Counted from the stretch's first letter, positions 41,071-49,359 are shown. The stretch: 49,544 nucleotides of DNA from JACPHD01 sp964526325 (GCA_964526325.1 CAZGKM010000010.1:1-49544); one strand, 5' to 3'. Notes: generated by a model from the letters alone, not told the origin. Made by a program: numbers and translations.

Positions 41071-41409
41071 TTATGCAATTTTGGTTATCTCTACTTTAGT
41101 AAACGGCTGACGATGGCCGACATTTCTTTTATATCTGGTTTTGTTTTTAAACTTCACTACGCTGATTTTTTTTCCTTTTCCCTGCTCGACGATTTTACCT
41201 TCAACCGTTTCGTCTAAGGCAGGCTTGCCTAATTTCATATTTTCCTCATCGGCCACAAGTAATGTTTGAAACTTTAAAACCGCGCCGACTTCGGCGTCAA
41301 TTTTTTCAATTTTTAAATTTTGTCCTTGGGTTACTTTATATTGTTTGCCGCCGGTTTTAATAACTGCTATTTTCACCCCGTTAGAAATTTCATTCTTTTT
41401 GTTTGCCAT
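41071..41409 (-). CDS. rplU: Ribosomal protein bL21 with N-terminal extension
   Basis: A 112-residue L21. The normal protein begins at IAVIKTGGKQYKV (residue 14 here) and ends with RYKRNVGHRQPFTKVEI. The first 13 residues (MANKKNEISNGVK) are extra; ISNGV is encoded by TTTCTAACGGGGTG, the same repeat seen in the wecG-like gene and in palindromes elsewhere. The gene usually pairs with rpmA, which is not next to it here. It ends at a shared terminator. L21 sits on 23S rRNA domain I/II. Confidence 0.96.
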   Translation of the reverse strand: MANKKNEISNGVKIAVIKTGGKQYKVTQGQNLKIEKIDAEVGAVLKFQTLLVADEENMKLGKPALDETVEGKIVEQGKGKKISVVKFKNKTRYKRNVGHRQPFTKVEITKIA

Positions 41410-41468
41410 ATAATTTATCTTTGATTAAAATAAAAATCCGCCATACTGAGGCGCATTATGTACTTATA

Positions 41469-42497
41469 TTAAACTAACTTATTCTTTTTGTCAAGATAAG
41501 AGAAAAACATAACTACCGATATCATAATGGCTAAAAGCGCGGCTAAAGCCAGCGCCTTGCCTTTGCTTTGCAGAAATAAAGCGGCCAAGCCGAAAATTAT
41601 GGAAATAGCGTAAAAAAGCAAAACCGATTTTTTAACGCCTAGCCCCATATTTAGCAGGCGGAAATGCAAATGTTTGTTATCAGCAAATCTAAAAGGATTT
41701 TTTCCGGCGGCCAGGCGCCTAACAATAGTCCAGGCCACATCTAGCACCGGTATGCCCATAACCAATAAGGCAATGGCGATTTTACCGCCTGATATAATTG
41801 AAAGTACGCCTAAAGCATAACCTAAAAACAGCGACCCGCCTTCTCCTAAAAATATTTTCGCCGGATGCCAGTTAAAAAATAAAAAGCCGAGGCAAGCGGC
41901 GGCTAAGATTAAAGCTGCCAGGGCGATATCCGGCTGATAATACCTCGCGCTCATAGTAAATAAAAAAATCACCAGCGCGCCGATAGCCGTCATGCCGCTG
42001 ACTAAACCGTCTAGCCCGTCGAGTAGCTTAGTCGTATACATCATGCCCAATAGCCACATAGCGATTAACACAGCCGACAAAGCGCCAAGATAAATAAAAC
42101 CGCCAAACGGATTGGTAATTTTTTCAATTTGCACGCCGCCGGCAATAACGCTTATGATTGCCAGTACCGGCCAAATAATTTGCCAAGACGGTTTTAAATT
42201 ATATTTGTCGTCCAGAAAGCCGCCAACCATTAAAAAACAAGCGCCGATAAAAAACCCTATCCAATGCCGCGGCAGAAGATTACCGGTCAAGAGCTTATCA
42301 TGAACAAAAAACAAAATAATAAAAAAGGTCGCGAAAATAGCCAAACCGCCGAGCAAGGGCGTCGCCCGTTCATGAATTTTTCTCTCCTGATCAGGCTTAT
42401 CAACGATTTTTAACTTCTTAGCCAGTTTTATAACCAAAAAAGTCAGCCCAACGACCGCCGATATAGTTAAAATAAAAATTTGAATATAAAACATCAT
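41469..42497 (-). CDS. WecA/TagO-type polyprenyl-phosphate GlcNAc-1-P transferase
   Basis: A 342-residue membrane enzyme with about 10-11 helices. It should join a sugar phosphate to a lipid carrier, the first step of a wall or surface polymer. Motifs: HERATPLLGGLAIF, GGFLDDKYNLKPSWQ, KLLDGLDGLVSG, FNWHPAKIFLGEGGSLFLGY and DNKHLHFRLL. In the fourth, the family GDSGS reads GEGGS, and the His loop has one His fewer than HLHHRLL. The changes are conservative or at loop positions, so activity is plausible. It may supply the substrate for the WecG/TagA enzyme at 767-1537. Confidence 0.88.
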   Translation of the reverse strand: MMFYIQIFILTISAVVGLTFLVIKLAKKLKIVDKPDQERKIHERATPLLGGLAIFATFFIILFFVHDKLLTGNLLPRHWIGFFIGACFLMVGGFLDDKYNLKPSWQIIWPVLAIISVIAGGVQIEKITNPFGGFIYLGALSAVLIAMWLLGMMYTTKLLDGLDGLVSGMTAIGALVIFLFTMSARYYQPDIALAALILAAACLGFLFFNWHPAKIFLGEGGSLFLGYALGVLSIISGGKIAIALLVMGIPVLDVAWTIVRRLAAGKNPFRFADNKHLHFRLLNMGLGVKKSVLLFYAISIIFGLAALFLQSKGKALALAALLAIMISVVMFFSYLDKKNKLV

Positions 42498-42522
42498 TTA
42501 TTTATTTCTCTATGATATAAAT

Positions 42523-42551
42523 TTGCTTTTTTTTGAAAATTACGCTATAAT
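42523..42551 (+). promoter_or_regulatory. Promoter of the 42685 gene
   Basis: TTGCTT (42523-42528), 17 bases, TATAAT (42546-42551). The 120-base leader holds an extra GGAGGTG at about 42601 with no start codon behind it. Confidence 0.6.
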
Positions 42552-42684
42552 ATATTTCAAAGGATAAATATTAATATTATCCTAAAAATGCACATAAAAA
42601 GGAGGTGAAATTAGCAAGTTAAAATTTGGCAGAATGTTAAGGTAGCAGTATCTAATCTATGATCAGAATAATCTTGGAGGGGAA

Positions 42685-42948
42685 ATGGAAATTTGTGTTA
42701 AAGCAGATTTGGCAGGGTGTAAGTCGGCGCTATTAGTGCCGACAGTTGACAAACATGTTGACAGTATGACTATAGGTGCCATAGAAGAGCTAAAAATCCG
42801 GGGGGTAAAACAAATTAAAACCATAACGATGGAAGAGGCTACTAGTCAAATGACTAAAAGCCAGGAAAAACATCATGGAGAAATTCCAACCGGACAAAGA
42901 TTTTTAAAAGTAACTGATAAAGGAAACATAGTGCAACTATTCTGCTAA
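42685..42948 (+). CDS. Small hypothetical protein
   Basis: An 87-residue protein: MEICVKADLAGCKSALLVP, VDSMTIGAIEELKIRGVKQIKTITMEEATS, and a C-terminal ETPTGQ-like QRFLKVTDKGNIVQLFC. It is soluble with three Cys. The ATG follows TTGGAGGGG. It stands alone with promoter and terminator, like the other SD-bearing small genes. No family recognised. Confidence 0.68.
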   Translation: MEICVKADLAGCKSALLVPTVDKHVDSMTIGAIEELKIRGVKQIKTITMEEATSQMTKSQEKHHGEIPTGQRFLKVTDKGNIVQLFC

Positions 42949-42957
42949 ACCTTCAAC

Positions 42958-43018
42958 AGGACGACATCGCATATAAATTTTCTCACGTGAAAAATTTATA
43001 CGAAGTCGTCCTTTTTTT
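42958..43018 (+). terminator. Long terminator after the 42685 gene
   Basis: AGGACGAC (42958-42965) pairs with GTCGTCCT (43005-43012), with an inner TATAAATTTT/AAAAATTTATA stem, then seven T. It also lies before the stop of the convergent Clp gene. Confidence 0.92.
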
Positions 43019-43057
43019 ACAATTTAAATTTATTAATTCTCATATTGATTTGGCAAA

Positions 43058-45814
43058 CTATAACTCTCTCCCCTTTTTCACGCTGATTTTTACTTCGCCG
43101 TCTATTATTATCGTATCTCTTCTTTTTAAACCGTCGGCTAAAACTTTATTGGCAATTTCGTTTTCAATCTTTTCCTGGATTAATCGCCTTAAGGGCCGAG
43201 CGCCGAATTTCGGATCAAAGCCCAAGGCGGCAATTTTTTTAATGCCGGCCTCGTCGCATTCCAAGCCAATACCTTTAACTTCCAGCATTTTCCTAACTTT
43301 ATTCAGCATCAGCTTAACAATGCTTTCAACTTCGGCTATCTCCAGCGGCTTAAAGACGATAACGCCGTCAAAGCGATTTATAAATTCCGGTTTTAAATAT
43401 TTATTAAGCTGATCGTTAACGAGTGATTGTTTTATTTGCTCCAGCGCTGTCCCGGCTTTAATTTGGTCTTGGATATAAACCGCGCCGATGTTTGAGGTAG
43501 CTATAATAATACTATTGGTAAAATCAATCGTCCGGCCCGATCCGTCGGTTAGGCGGCCATCATCCATGACTTGTAAAAATAAATTTAAAATATCCGGATG
43601 CGCTTTTTCAAGTTCATCCAACAATATTAAAGAAAACGGCGCTTTGCGAACGGCCTCGGTCAAATAGCCTAAAATGCCGTCAGGCGAACCGATCATTTTT
43701 TCCATTGACTCCGCCAGTTGGTATTCGCTCATATCTAGCCTAACCATGCAATCCTCTTCGCCGAAATAAACTTCGGCTACGGTTTTGGCCAATTCGGTTT
43801 TACCTACTCCGGTCGGACCTAAAAACAAAAAATTGGCAATCGGCCGCTTTTGCTCTCTTAGTTCTGTGCGCGCCCGCCTTAAGCTTGCCGCGACCATATT
43901 TACGGCTTCGGCCTGGCCAATCATGCGGTTATGTATTTTTTCTTCCAAATTAAGTAAAACTTCGCTTTCTTTCTCGGTAATTTTCGTTAAAGGAATTTTC
44001 GTTTTTTGGCTGATGATTTCAGCCACATCTTCAATATCAACTACGCTATTTATGCCTTTGCTTTTAGAAACTTTAGCTGCGATTGATTCTAAAATATCTA
44101 CCGCTTTAGCCGGCAAATATTTATCATAAATATATTTAGCCGATAATTCAACGGCCTTGGCGATACTGGCATAGGTAAAATATACTTTATATTTAGCTTC
44201 ATAAAACCCAATCTTGCTTTCAAGCATTTGAATGGCTAAGTTACTATCCGGTTCTTCGACTTCAACTTTAACCATGATATTGCCTAACGGTTTATTTTCA
44301 ATATATTTAACATAATTTTCTTGACTGACGCTTGCCAAACAAATAAGATTGTGCCGGCTAACGGCGCTAACCAAAACTTCCGATAACTCGAAACTTTCTT
44401 CTCCGCCGGCAGTAATGCCCATTAAATTTTCGATATTATTAAAATACAAAATAATATTGCCGGCGTGAGCCACTTCATCAATTATAACCAAAAGCCTTTC
44501 TTCGGCTTTTGCCGCCGACGTTCCGCTTAGAAGCCGGGAAATATCTAATTCTAAAAGGCGTTTGTCTTTTAGCATTTTCGGAACATCTTCTTCTACCATC
44601 AATCTGGCGATTTGCCCGATAATCATATTTTTTCCAGCACCGATTGGACCTGAAAGCAAAACTCCGTTTTTGCCGCTTTCTAAAATTTGAAAAATTTCTT
44701 TAACTTCATCTTCGCGGCCGACGCATAATTCAAGCCGGCCCCATTTAGCGGCCAAAGTTAAATCATAAGCGAAATGATTTAATATCGGCGTGGCTACGGC
44801 CGTGTAGGCGCGATCCATTGCGCTAGCCGGTTTAAAACGCGATGTTTTGCGGAAGAGGCGATAATTATCAATCAGGCGTTCACTAATAATAAACCACTGG
44901 ATAACATTATTAATTTTATTTCGATCGATTTCAAAATCGTAAAGCAGTTCGCTTAAATTTTTGTCACGATCTATAATCGGCAATATAAAATGAACCGGAT
45001 TAACTTTTTTTTGTCCGGAATTCAAAGCGCTAATATAGCTTTCAAAAAAAATTTCTTTAATTTCCGAAGATATTTCGGTTTGGGCAGCTCCTGCTTCTAA
45101 AGCCAATAGTTGATTCTTTAATTTAGCGATTAGTTTGGCTGAATCAATATTTAAGCGGGAAAAAATCGCGGCCACTCCCCTGTCTTTAAATAAATTAATG
45201 AATAAATGAACCGGCCTGACACGGCTATGCTTAGCGTAATCTGCCAAATTAAAAGCTTGTTCAATCGCATTAAGCGCCGATATGCTAAAACCGCCGGAAA
45301 CTTCAATCTTATATTTACCTTTTACTTTATTAAATTCAGACCAGTTGTTTGGGGAGCTATGACCTGCTGTTTGATTATATTTAGGCTTGATTATTTTTTG
45401 TTTAGCCGCCTCTTCTTCGCTTAAACGGTAGATTACAAACATATCAGCCAGCAGACTGACCCAAAAAATTAAAATTAACGGACTTTTAACGCGCCAAAAA
45501 GAAAAAACTTCGAAAGTTTGCGTATTCTGGCTAGCTACCCAAATCCAATAGGCCAAAGCTATTAACCCGGCTAACCCTAAAACGAAGGCCGATAGATTTA
45601 AAACTAAATTCAAACTTTTTTTAAAATGCCTTAACCTTATGGCCGAAAGGCTTATGGGAAAATCCCAATAAAAAAATCGCCCCTCATAAAACGCTATGAC
45701 GCCGGCGCCTGAGCAATTTTTACAAACCGAACCAGAGTCGGCCTTGCCCGTGCCGTCGCAGAAATCGCAGGCTATGAATTGAATATTAATTTTATTGTTT
45801 TGTGCTTCTGGCAT
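43058..45814 (-). CDS. Membrane-anchored Clp-like ATPase with degenerate D1
   Basis: A 918-residue Hsp100-like protein. Residues 16-38 hold two CxxCxGxG-type zinc knuckles (CDFCDGTG, CKNCSGAG). Two membrane helices follow (about 70-93 and 112-130). Residues 170-315 resemble a Clp N-domain. D1: Walker A reads GPIGAGKN (389-396, Asn for Thr/Ser) and Walker B reads ILYFNN (455-460, where family members have IDE), and the pore loop aromatic is missing. D2 has GPTGVGKT (666-673), LILLDE (729-734), EFINRFD (arginine finger) and a ClpB/C C-domain, but its pore loop GYVG is shortened to GILG. No ClpP loop is visible. So only D2 should hydrolyse ATP. It is downstream of a small membrane protein gene. 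Confidence 0.88.
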   Translation of the reverse strand: MPEAQNNKINIQFIACDFCDGTGKADSGSVCKNCSGAGVIAFYEGRFFYWDFPISLSAIRLRHFKKSLNLVLNLSAFVLGLAGLIALAYWIWVASQNTQTFEVFSFWRVKSPLILIFWVSLLADMFVIYRLSEEEAAKQKIIKPKYNQTAGHSSPNNWSEFNKVKGKYKIEVSGGFSISALNAIEQAFNLADYAKHSRVRPVHLFINLFKDRGVAAIFSRLNIDSAKLIAKLKNQLLALEAGAAQTEISSEIKEIFFESYISALNSGQKKVNPVHFILPIIDRDKNLSELLYDFEIDRNKINNVIQWFIISERLIDNYRLFRKTSRFKPASAMDRAYTAVATPILNHFAYDLTLAAKWGRLELCVGREDEVKEIFQILESGKNGVLLSGPIGAGKNMIIGQIARLMVEEDVPKMLKDKRLLELDISRLLSGTSAAKAEERLLVIIDEVAHAGNIILYFNNIENLMGITAGGEESFELSEVLVSAVSRHNLICLASVSQENYVKYIENKPLGNIMVKVEVEEPDSNLAIQMLESKIGFYEAKYKVYFTYASIAKAVELSAKYIYDKYLPAKAVDILESIAAKVSKSKGINSVVDIEDVAEIISQKTKIPLTKITEKESEVLLNLEEKIHNRMIGQAEAVNMVAASLRRARTELREQKRPIANFLFLGPTGVGKTELAKTVAEVYFGEEDCMVRLDMSEYQLAESMEKMIGSPDGILGYLTEAVRKAPFSLILLDELEKAHPDILNLFLQVMDDGRLTDGSGRTIDFTNSIIIATSNIGAVYIQDQIKAGTALEQIKQSLVNDQLNKYLKPEFINRFDGVIVFKPLEIAEVESIVKLMLNKVRKMLEVKGIGLECDEAGIKKIAALGFDPKFGARPLRRLIQEKIENEIANKVLADGLKRRDTIIIDGEVKISVKKGREL

Positions 45815-45891
45815 TTTTTTCTCTCACAAATTTAAAAATCCATTGTTAACACCGCGTATAATATTTGTATTATTAGAAATTGATTCACTGA

Positions 45892-46257
45892 TTATAAAAA
45901 CTGAAAAATAATTTCATAAATAACAAAAACCGGCGCTATTATCCAAAAAACAATTATGGCCAGAGAAAAAATAATCCAAAACAGCATGATAAAACTTCTA
46001 AAAATAATCTGCGCCAGGCGGATAAAAAAACTTATCAGTCTGCCGGCCAAATCGGTTTGAGCGTACATAGGACGAAAAATATTTTTTACCCAAACGAAAA
46101 GAGCTAAAGATTTCTGCTTATTTATTAATAAATTTATCAAGCCCTTTATAATATTTAGCATACCGCGTGAATACCACCAGATGGGAAAATATAAAACATT
46201 CTGGACTAACTCAATCAATATTTGCAGGCTATAGAAAATAAAACTGTTTGATGACAT
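45892..46257 (-). CDS. Small membrane protein, possible Clp partner
   Basis: A 121-residue protein; the start is set at Met 46257 (MSSNSFIFYSLQILIEL) since residues before it are unlike a start region. It has a hydrophobic N-terminal helix, a basic segment with YSRGMLNIIKG and LVWVKNIFRP-like residues, and a long C-terminal hydrophobic stretch (FFIRLAQIIFRSFIMLFWIIFSLAIIVFWIIAP) that makes two membrane passes. It lies 77 bases upstream of the membrane-bound Clp ATPase gene on the same strand, so they are likely one unit and may form a complex. No family recognised. Confidence 0.65.
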   Translation of the reverse strand: MSSNSFIFYSLQILIELVQNVLYFPIWWYSRGMLNIIKGLINLLINKQKSLALFVWVKNIFRPMYAQTDLAGRLISFFIRLAQIIFRSFIMLFWIIFSLAIIVFWIIAPVFVIYEIIFQFL

Positions 46258-46311
46258 AAATATAAATTCAAAATTATCATTAATATTATACCATATTACA
46301 ACCAATTAAAC

Positions 46312-46332
46312 CAAGCGTCTGCCGTACGCTTG
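46312..46332. promoter_or_regulatory. Inverted repeat upstream of the secE promoter
   Basis: CAAGCGT (46312-46318) and ACGCTTG (46326-46332), ending 7 bases before the -35 box at 46340. It could be an operator or an upstream element. Confidence 0.35.
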
Positions 46333-46339
46333 CCACGGC

Positions 46340-46368
46340 TTGACAATGTTTTAAGCATTGTGTAATAT
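46340..46368 (+). promoter_or_regulatory. Promoter of the secE-nusG-rplK-rplA unit
   Basis: TTGACA (46340-46345), 17 bases, TAATAT (46363-46368). The 130-base leader has a small GCCC/GGGC stem followed by TGTTTTTT (46388-46407), a weak attenuator candidate. Confidence 0.85.
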
Positions 46369-46502
46369 ATGAATATAAATAAACGCCGCCCGCCAGGGCT
46401 GTTTTTTAATAGAAACCGTTGAAAAAATATAATTAATCAAGCAAAAATTATATAACGAGCAATGCCCAATTGTCATAATAATCTTTGTTTGAAATATAGC
46501 TT

Positions 46503-46691
46503 ATGCAAAAAATTATAAACTACATAAAAGCATCGATTGAAGAAATGAAAAAAGTTGCTTGGCCGACCAAAAAAGAAACCTACAATTATACTTTGCTGGT
46601 TATTTTTATTAGCTTAGGCGTTGCCTTATTCTTGGGACTTTTAGATCTGATTTTTACCAAAGGCCTGGAATATTTAATTATTAACAAATAA
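46503..46691 (+). CDS. secE: Preprotein translocase subunit SecE
   Basis: A 62-residue, single-helix SecE: an amphipathic start IINYIKASIEEMKKVAWPTKKETYNYT (with the conserved WPTKKE) followed by a membrane helix LLVIFISLGVALFLGLLDLIF. SecE clamps SecY in the Sec translocon. It is directly before nusG, as in most bacteria. Confidence 0.95.
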   Translation: MQKIINYIKASIEEMKKVAWPTKKETYNYTLLVIFISLGVALFLGLLDLIFTKGLEYLIINK

Positions 46692-46708
46692 TATTTAGCA
46701 TTGACCAT

Positions 46709-47254
46709 ATGGCTAAACAAACATTAAATCAAGGACGGCGCTGGTACGTTTTACACACATACTCCGGCTACGAAGAAAACGTATCGCAAAATTTAAAACA
46801 AAGAATCGAATCCATGGACATGGAGAACAAAATTTATAATATTCTAATTCCTACGGAAAAAAAGATTAAAATTAAAAACGGAAAAAGAAAAATTGTTGAA
46901 GAAAAAATCTTTCCCGGCTACGTTTTGGTGGAAATGATAGTTAATGACGATTCCTGGTACGTAGTCAGAAATACGCCTAACGTAACCGGTTTTATCGGCA
47001 CCGGCACAATTCCGACGCCGATTTCGGAACATGAAATAAAAGATTTACAAAAACGCATGGGCGTTGAAGAGCCTAAATTTAAAATTGACGTTTCAATCAA
47101 TTCGCCGGTGCGGATTATCGACGGACCGTTTAAAAATTTAGAAGGCAAAGTAGCTGATATTGACGAAGCTAAAGGAAAAATTAAAGTCGTAGTTTCAATG
47201 TTCGGCAGAGAAACTCCGGTTGAACTGGATTTCTTGCAAATTAAAAAAATGTAA
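46709..47254 (+). CDS. nusG: Transcription elongation factor NusG
   Basis: A 181-residue NusG. The NGN domain starts RRWYVLHTYSGYEENVSQNLKQRI, with IFPGYVLVEM and PNVTGFIGTG. The C-terminal KOW domain has PVRIIDGPFKNLEGKVADID. It links RNA polymerase to Rho or the ribosome. Starts 18 bases after secE. Confidence 0.96.
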   Translation: MAKQTLNQGRRWYVLHTYSGYEENVSQNLKQRIESMDMENKIYNILIPTEKKIKIKNGKRKIVEEKIFPGYVLVEMIVNDDSWYVVRNTPNVTGFIGTGTIPTPISEHEIKDLQKRMGVEEPKFKIDVSINSPVRIIDGPFKNLEGKVADIDEAKGKIKVVVSMFGRETPVELDFLQIKKM

Positions 47255-47261
47255 TATAAAA

Positions 47262-47316
47262 GTCTCGTTCCCTGTTAATCGGGAGCTTCTACGAGATAAA
47301 TAAAATTTTTAATTTT
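47262..47316 (+). repeat. L11 leader, left copy of a 55-base duplicate
   Basis: Identical to 47417-47471 across all 55 bases; lies directly before the N run. It contains the hairpin described for the right copy. Confidence 0.9.
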
Positions 47317-47416
47317 NNNNNNNNNNNNNNNNNNNNNNNNNNNNNNNNNNNNNNNNNNNNNNNNNNNNNNNNNNNNNNNNNNNNNNNNNNNNNNNNNNNN
47401 NNNNNNNNNNNNNNNN
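47317..47416. other. Assembly gap (100 N), probably artificial
   Basis: The flanks are identical 55-base sequences, as expected when two contigs overlapping by one k-mer are joined with a standard N run. The true distance is probably zero with one copy of the leader. Confidence 0.85.
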
Positions 47417-47471
47417 GTCTCGTTCCCTGTTAATCGGGAGCTTCTACGAGATAAATAAAATTTTTAATTTT
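47417..47471 (+). promoter_or_regulatory. Leader hairpin before rplK, candidate L1 target
   Basis: TCTCGT pairs with ACGAGA and encloses TCCC/GGGA, leaving an asymmetric GCTTCT loop. L1 commonly represses the L11-L1 message by binding a hairpin that resembles its rRNA site; position and asymmetry fit, but this is inferred. The ATG of rplK follows directly. Confidence 0.5.
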
Positions 47472-47894
47472 ATGGCAAAAAAAATATTAACAAAAATTAA
47501 ATTGCAGATTCCGGCCGGCCAGGCTAATCCCGCGCCGCCGGTAGGTCCGGCTTTAGGCCAACACGGTCTGAATATCGCGCAATTCTGCCAGGCTTTTAAC
47601 GAAAAAACTAAAGATAAAATGGGAGATATCACTCCGGTTGAAATAACCGTTTACGAAGATAGAACTTATACTTTTATCCTAAAAACTCCTCCGGCTTCGG
47701 AATTAATCAAAAAATTGGCGAAAATCCCCAAAGGCTCGGGAAAGCCTTTAACGGAAAAAGTCGGTTCAATAACTAAAGCCCAGCTTAAAGAAATTGCGGA
47801 AATTAAAATGCCCGATCTTAATGCTAATGATATTGAAGCCGCGATGAAAATAATCGCCGGTACGGCCAGGCAGATGGGAGTAGAAATTAAATAA
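47472..47894 (+). CDS. rplK: Ribosomal protein uL11
   Basis: A 140-residue L11 of normal length: KIKLQIPAGQANPAPPVGPALGQHGLNIAQFCQAFNEKT (with the conserved Pro-rich GPALGQHG) and the C-terminal rRNA-binding domain ending AMKIIAGTARQMGVEI. It forms the GTPase-associated centre base with 23S rRNA. Confidence 0.97.
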   Translation: MAKKILTKIKLQIPAGQANPAPPVGPALGQHGLNIAQFCQAFNEKTKDKMGDITPVEITVYEDRTYTFILKTPPASELIKKLAKIPKGSGKPLTEKVGSITKAQLKEIAEIKMPDLNANDIEAAMKIIAGTARQMGVEIK

Positions 47895-47907
47895 TTAACA
47901 CTAATTT

Positions 47908-47942
47908 GTGGGAGTCCAGCTTTAGCGGGACGCTCGCACCAC
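47908..47942 (+). promoter_or_regulatory. Hairpin between rplK and rplA, candidate L1 target
   Basis: GTGG (47908-47911) pairs with CCAC (47939-47942), GAG with CTC and TCC with GGA, around a small loop. It starts with GTGGGAG, a sequence often found before rplA, where L1 binds its own message. Only eight bases before the ATG. Confidence 0.5.
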
Positions 47943-47949
47943 GAAAATT

Positions 47950-48627
47950 ATGACAAATAAAAACCAGGCAGCCGAAGCAGTTGAATATGATACAAACAAA
48001 GCTTATTCAATCGCGGAAGCCGTAGAATTAACCAAAAAATTATCTAAAACAAAATTTGACGCTTCACTGGAAATCCATTTCCGCTTAGGCATTGACACTA
48101 AAAAAGGCGAACAGCAAGTCAGATTGGCCGTCTCATTGCCTCATGGCACAGGCAAGACCATAAAAGTGGCGGCTTTCGTCACGCCGGCCAAAGAAGAAGA
48201 AACCCGGAAAGCCGGCGCTGATTATGTCGGCGGAGAAGATTTAATAAATGAAATTAAAAAAACCGAAAAAACAGATTTTCAAGTTGCCGTGGCCGAACCG
48301 GCTATGATGAAAAATTTATCATCAATCGCTAAAATTTTAGGCACACGCGGCCTTATGCCTTCTCCTAAGAGCGAAACGGTTACGACTAACCCGGCCAAAG
48401 CCGTTCTTGAACTGAAAAAAGGAAAAATAAGCTTAAAAAATGACGATACCGGCAATGTGCACGTTGCTATCGGCAAAGCATCTTTTGAGACTAACAAATT
48501 AGTGCAAAATTTTGAAACGCTTTTAGAGGCGGTCAAAAAAGCTAAACCGGCGACTTCTAAGGGTGTTTATATTAAAAAGGTTTACATTAGCTCAACCATG
48601 GGTCCTGGTATAAAATTATCATTATAA
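47950..48627 (+). CDS. rplA: Ribosomal protein uL1
   Basis: A 225-residue L1. It has the two-domain form: FDASLEIHFRLGIDTKKGEQQVRLAVSLPHGTGKT, GADYVGGEDLI, LGTRGLMPSPKSETVT and KGVYIKKVYISSTMGPGIKL. L1 controls the E-site stalk and often represses its operon. Presence of L1 argues against CPR groups said to lack it. A terminator follows. Confidence 0.97.
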   Translation: MTNKNQAAEAVEYDTNKAYSIAEAVELTKKLSKTKFDASLEIHFRLGIDTKKGEQQVRLAVSLPHGTGKTIKVAAFVTPAKEEETRKAGADYVGGEDLINEIKKTEKTDFQVAVAEPAMMKNLSSIAKILGTRGLMPSPKSETVTTNPAKAVLELKKGKISLKNDDTGNVHVAIGKASFETNKLVQNFETLLEAVKKAKPATSKGVYIKKVYISSTMGPGIKLSL

Positions 48628-48640
48628 AAATTGATCTCAC

Positions 48641-48682
48641 AAAAACCGCCTGCCGGAATTCGGCCAAGCGGTTTTTGTTTTT
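48641..48682. terminator. Terminator after rplA
   Basis: AAAAACCGC (48641-48649) pairs with GCGGTTTTT (48668-48676), then GTTTTT. Also usable by the convergent PAP2 gene. Confidence 0.9.
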
Positions 48683-48690
48683 CCAAAAAT

Positions 48691-49359
48691 TCAATTAACT
48701 GCAACTTCCGGCTTATTATTAAAATCATCAAGAAAAAAATTATAATCTTTTTTAAATAACCTTCGTGCAATATGGTAAATGCCGAAAGTTATAAAAAAGG
48801 CCGAGGCTACGTCAATAGTATAATGATAATGGGCGAGTAAAACGCTAACGGCGGCGACAACCGACGAGCCTAAAAAAAGCCAACGCAAATTTCTCTGCTG
48901 CCAAAAAATCAAAGCAAATAAATACGGTAAGCCGGTATGGCCGGAAAAAAACAAATCCGAGCTAGAGGTAAAAATCGCCAAAAAGGCATTGTTGTCAAAA
49001 GGCGCGTGAGTCGGATCCGGACCGAAATGAGTTAAAACTATAAAAAAAGAACGAATTATCACAAACAGTGCAACGCTTTTAATAACAAACGGAATAGCTT
49101 TAGGCTCATAAGCCATTAAGACAAAAAGTAAAAAAACAAAAACTGCGGCACCTTCAAAAAAAATAATATTGGTGTTAACTACGGGTAAAATATTAAGTAA
49201 AATATCGCCGACCGAATTACCGGCCTTAGCCATGGCATATAAATTAGCGTAATAATTAATCGTTAAACTAATAGCTAAAAGAAAAAATCCAAATAAAGCC
49301 GATAAAACAAACTGTTTCTGCGACCAATAAAATTTATGTTTTTTGAATAAATGTTTCAT
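48691..49359 (-). CDS. PAP2-type membrane phosphatase or transferase
   Basis: A 222-residue protein with about six helices. The catalytic pattern SSDLFFSGHTG and LAHYHYTIDVASAFF matches the PAP2_C (sphingomyelin synthase-like) subgroup: a His after SG, a second His and an Asp three residues on. Such enzymes remove or transfer a lipid-linked phosphate head group at the outer face; recycling of undecaprenyl phosphate is one possibility, unproven. No SD. The last 185 bases of the window after it hold no gene, only a possible ATG at 49535. Confidence 0.82.
   Translation of the reverse strand: MKHLFKKHKFYWSQKQFVLSALFGFFLLAISLTINYYANLYAMAKAGNSVGDILLNILPVVNTNIIFFEGAAVFVFLLFVLMAYEPKAIPFVIKSVALFVIIRSFFIVLTHFGPDPTHAPFDNNAFLAIFTSSSDLFFSGHTGLPYLFALIFWQQRNLRWLFLGSSVVAAVSVLLAHYHYTIDVASAFFITFGIYHIARRLFKKDYNFFLDDFNNKPEVAVN

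Noticed and set aside
42590..42684. Leader peptide after the first GGAGGTG at about 42601
   Set aside because: No start codon lies at a fitting distance; the next one gives only four codons.
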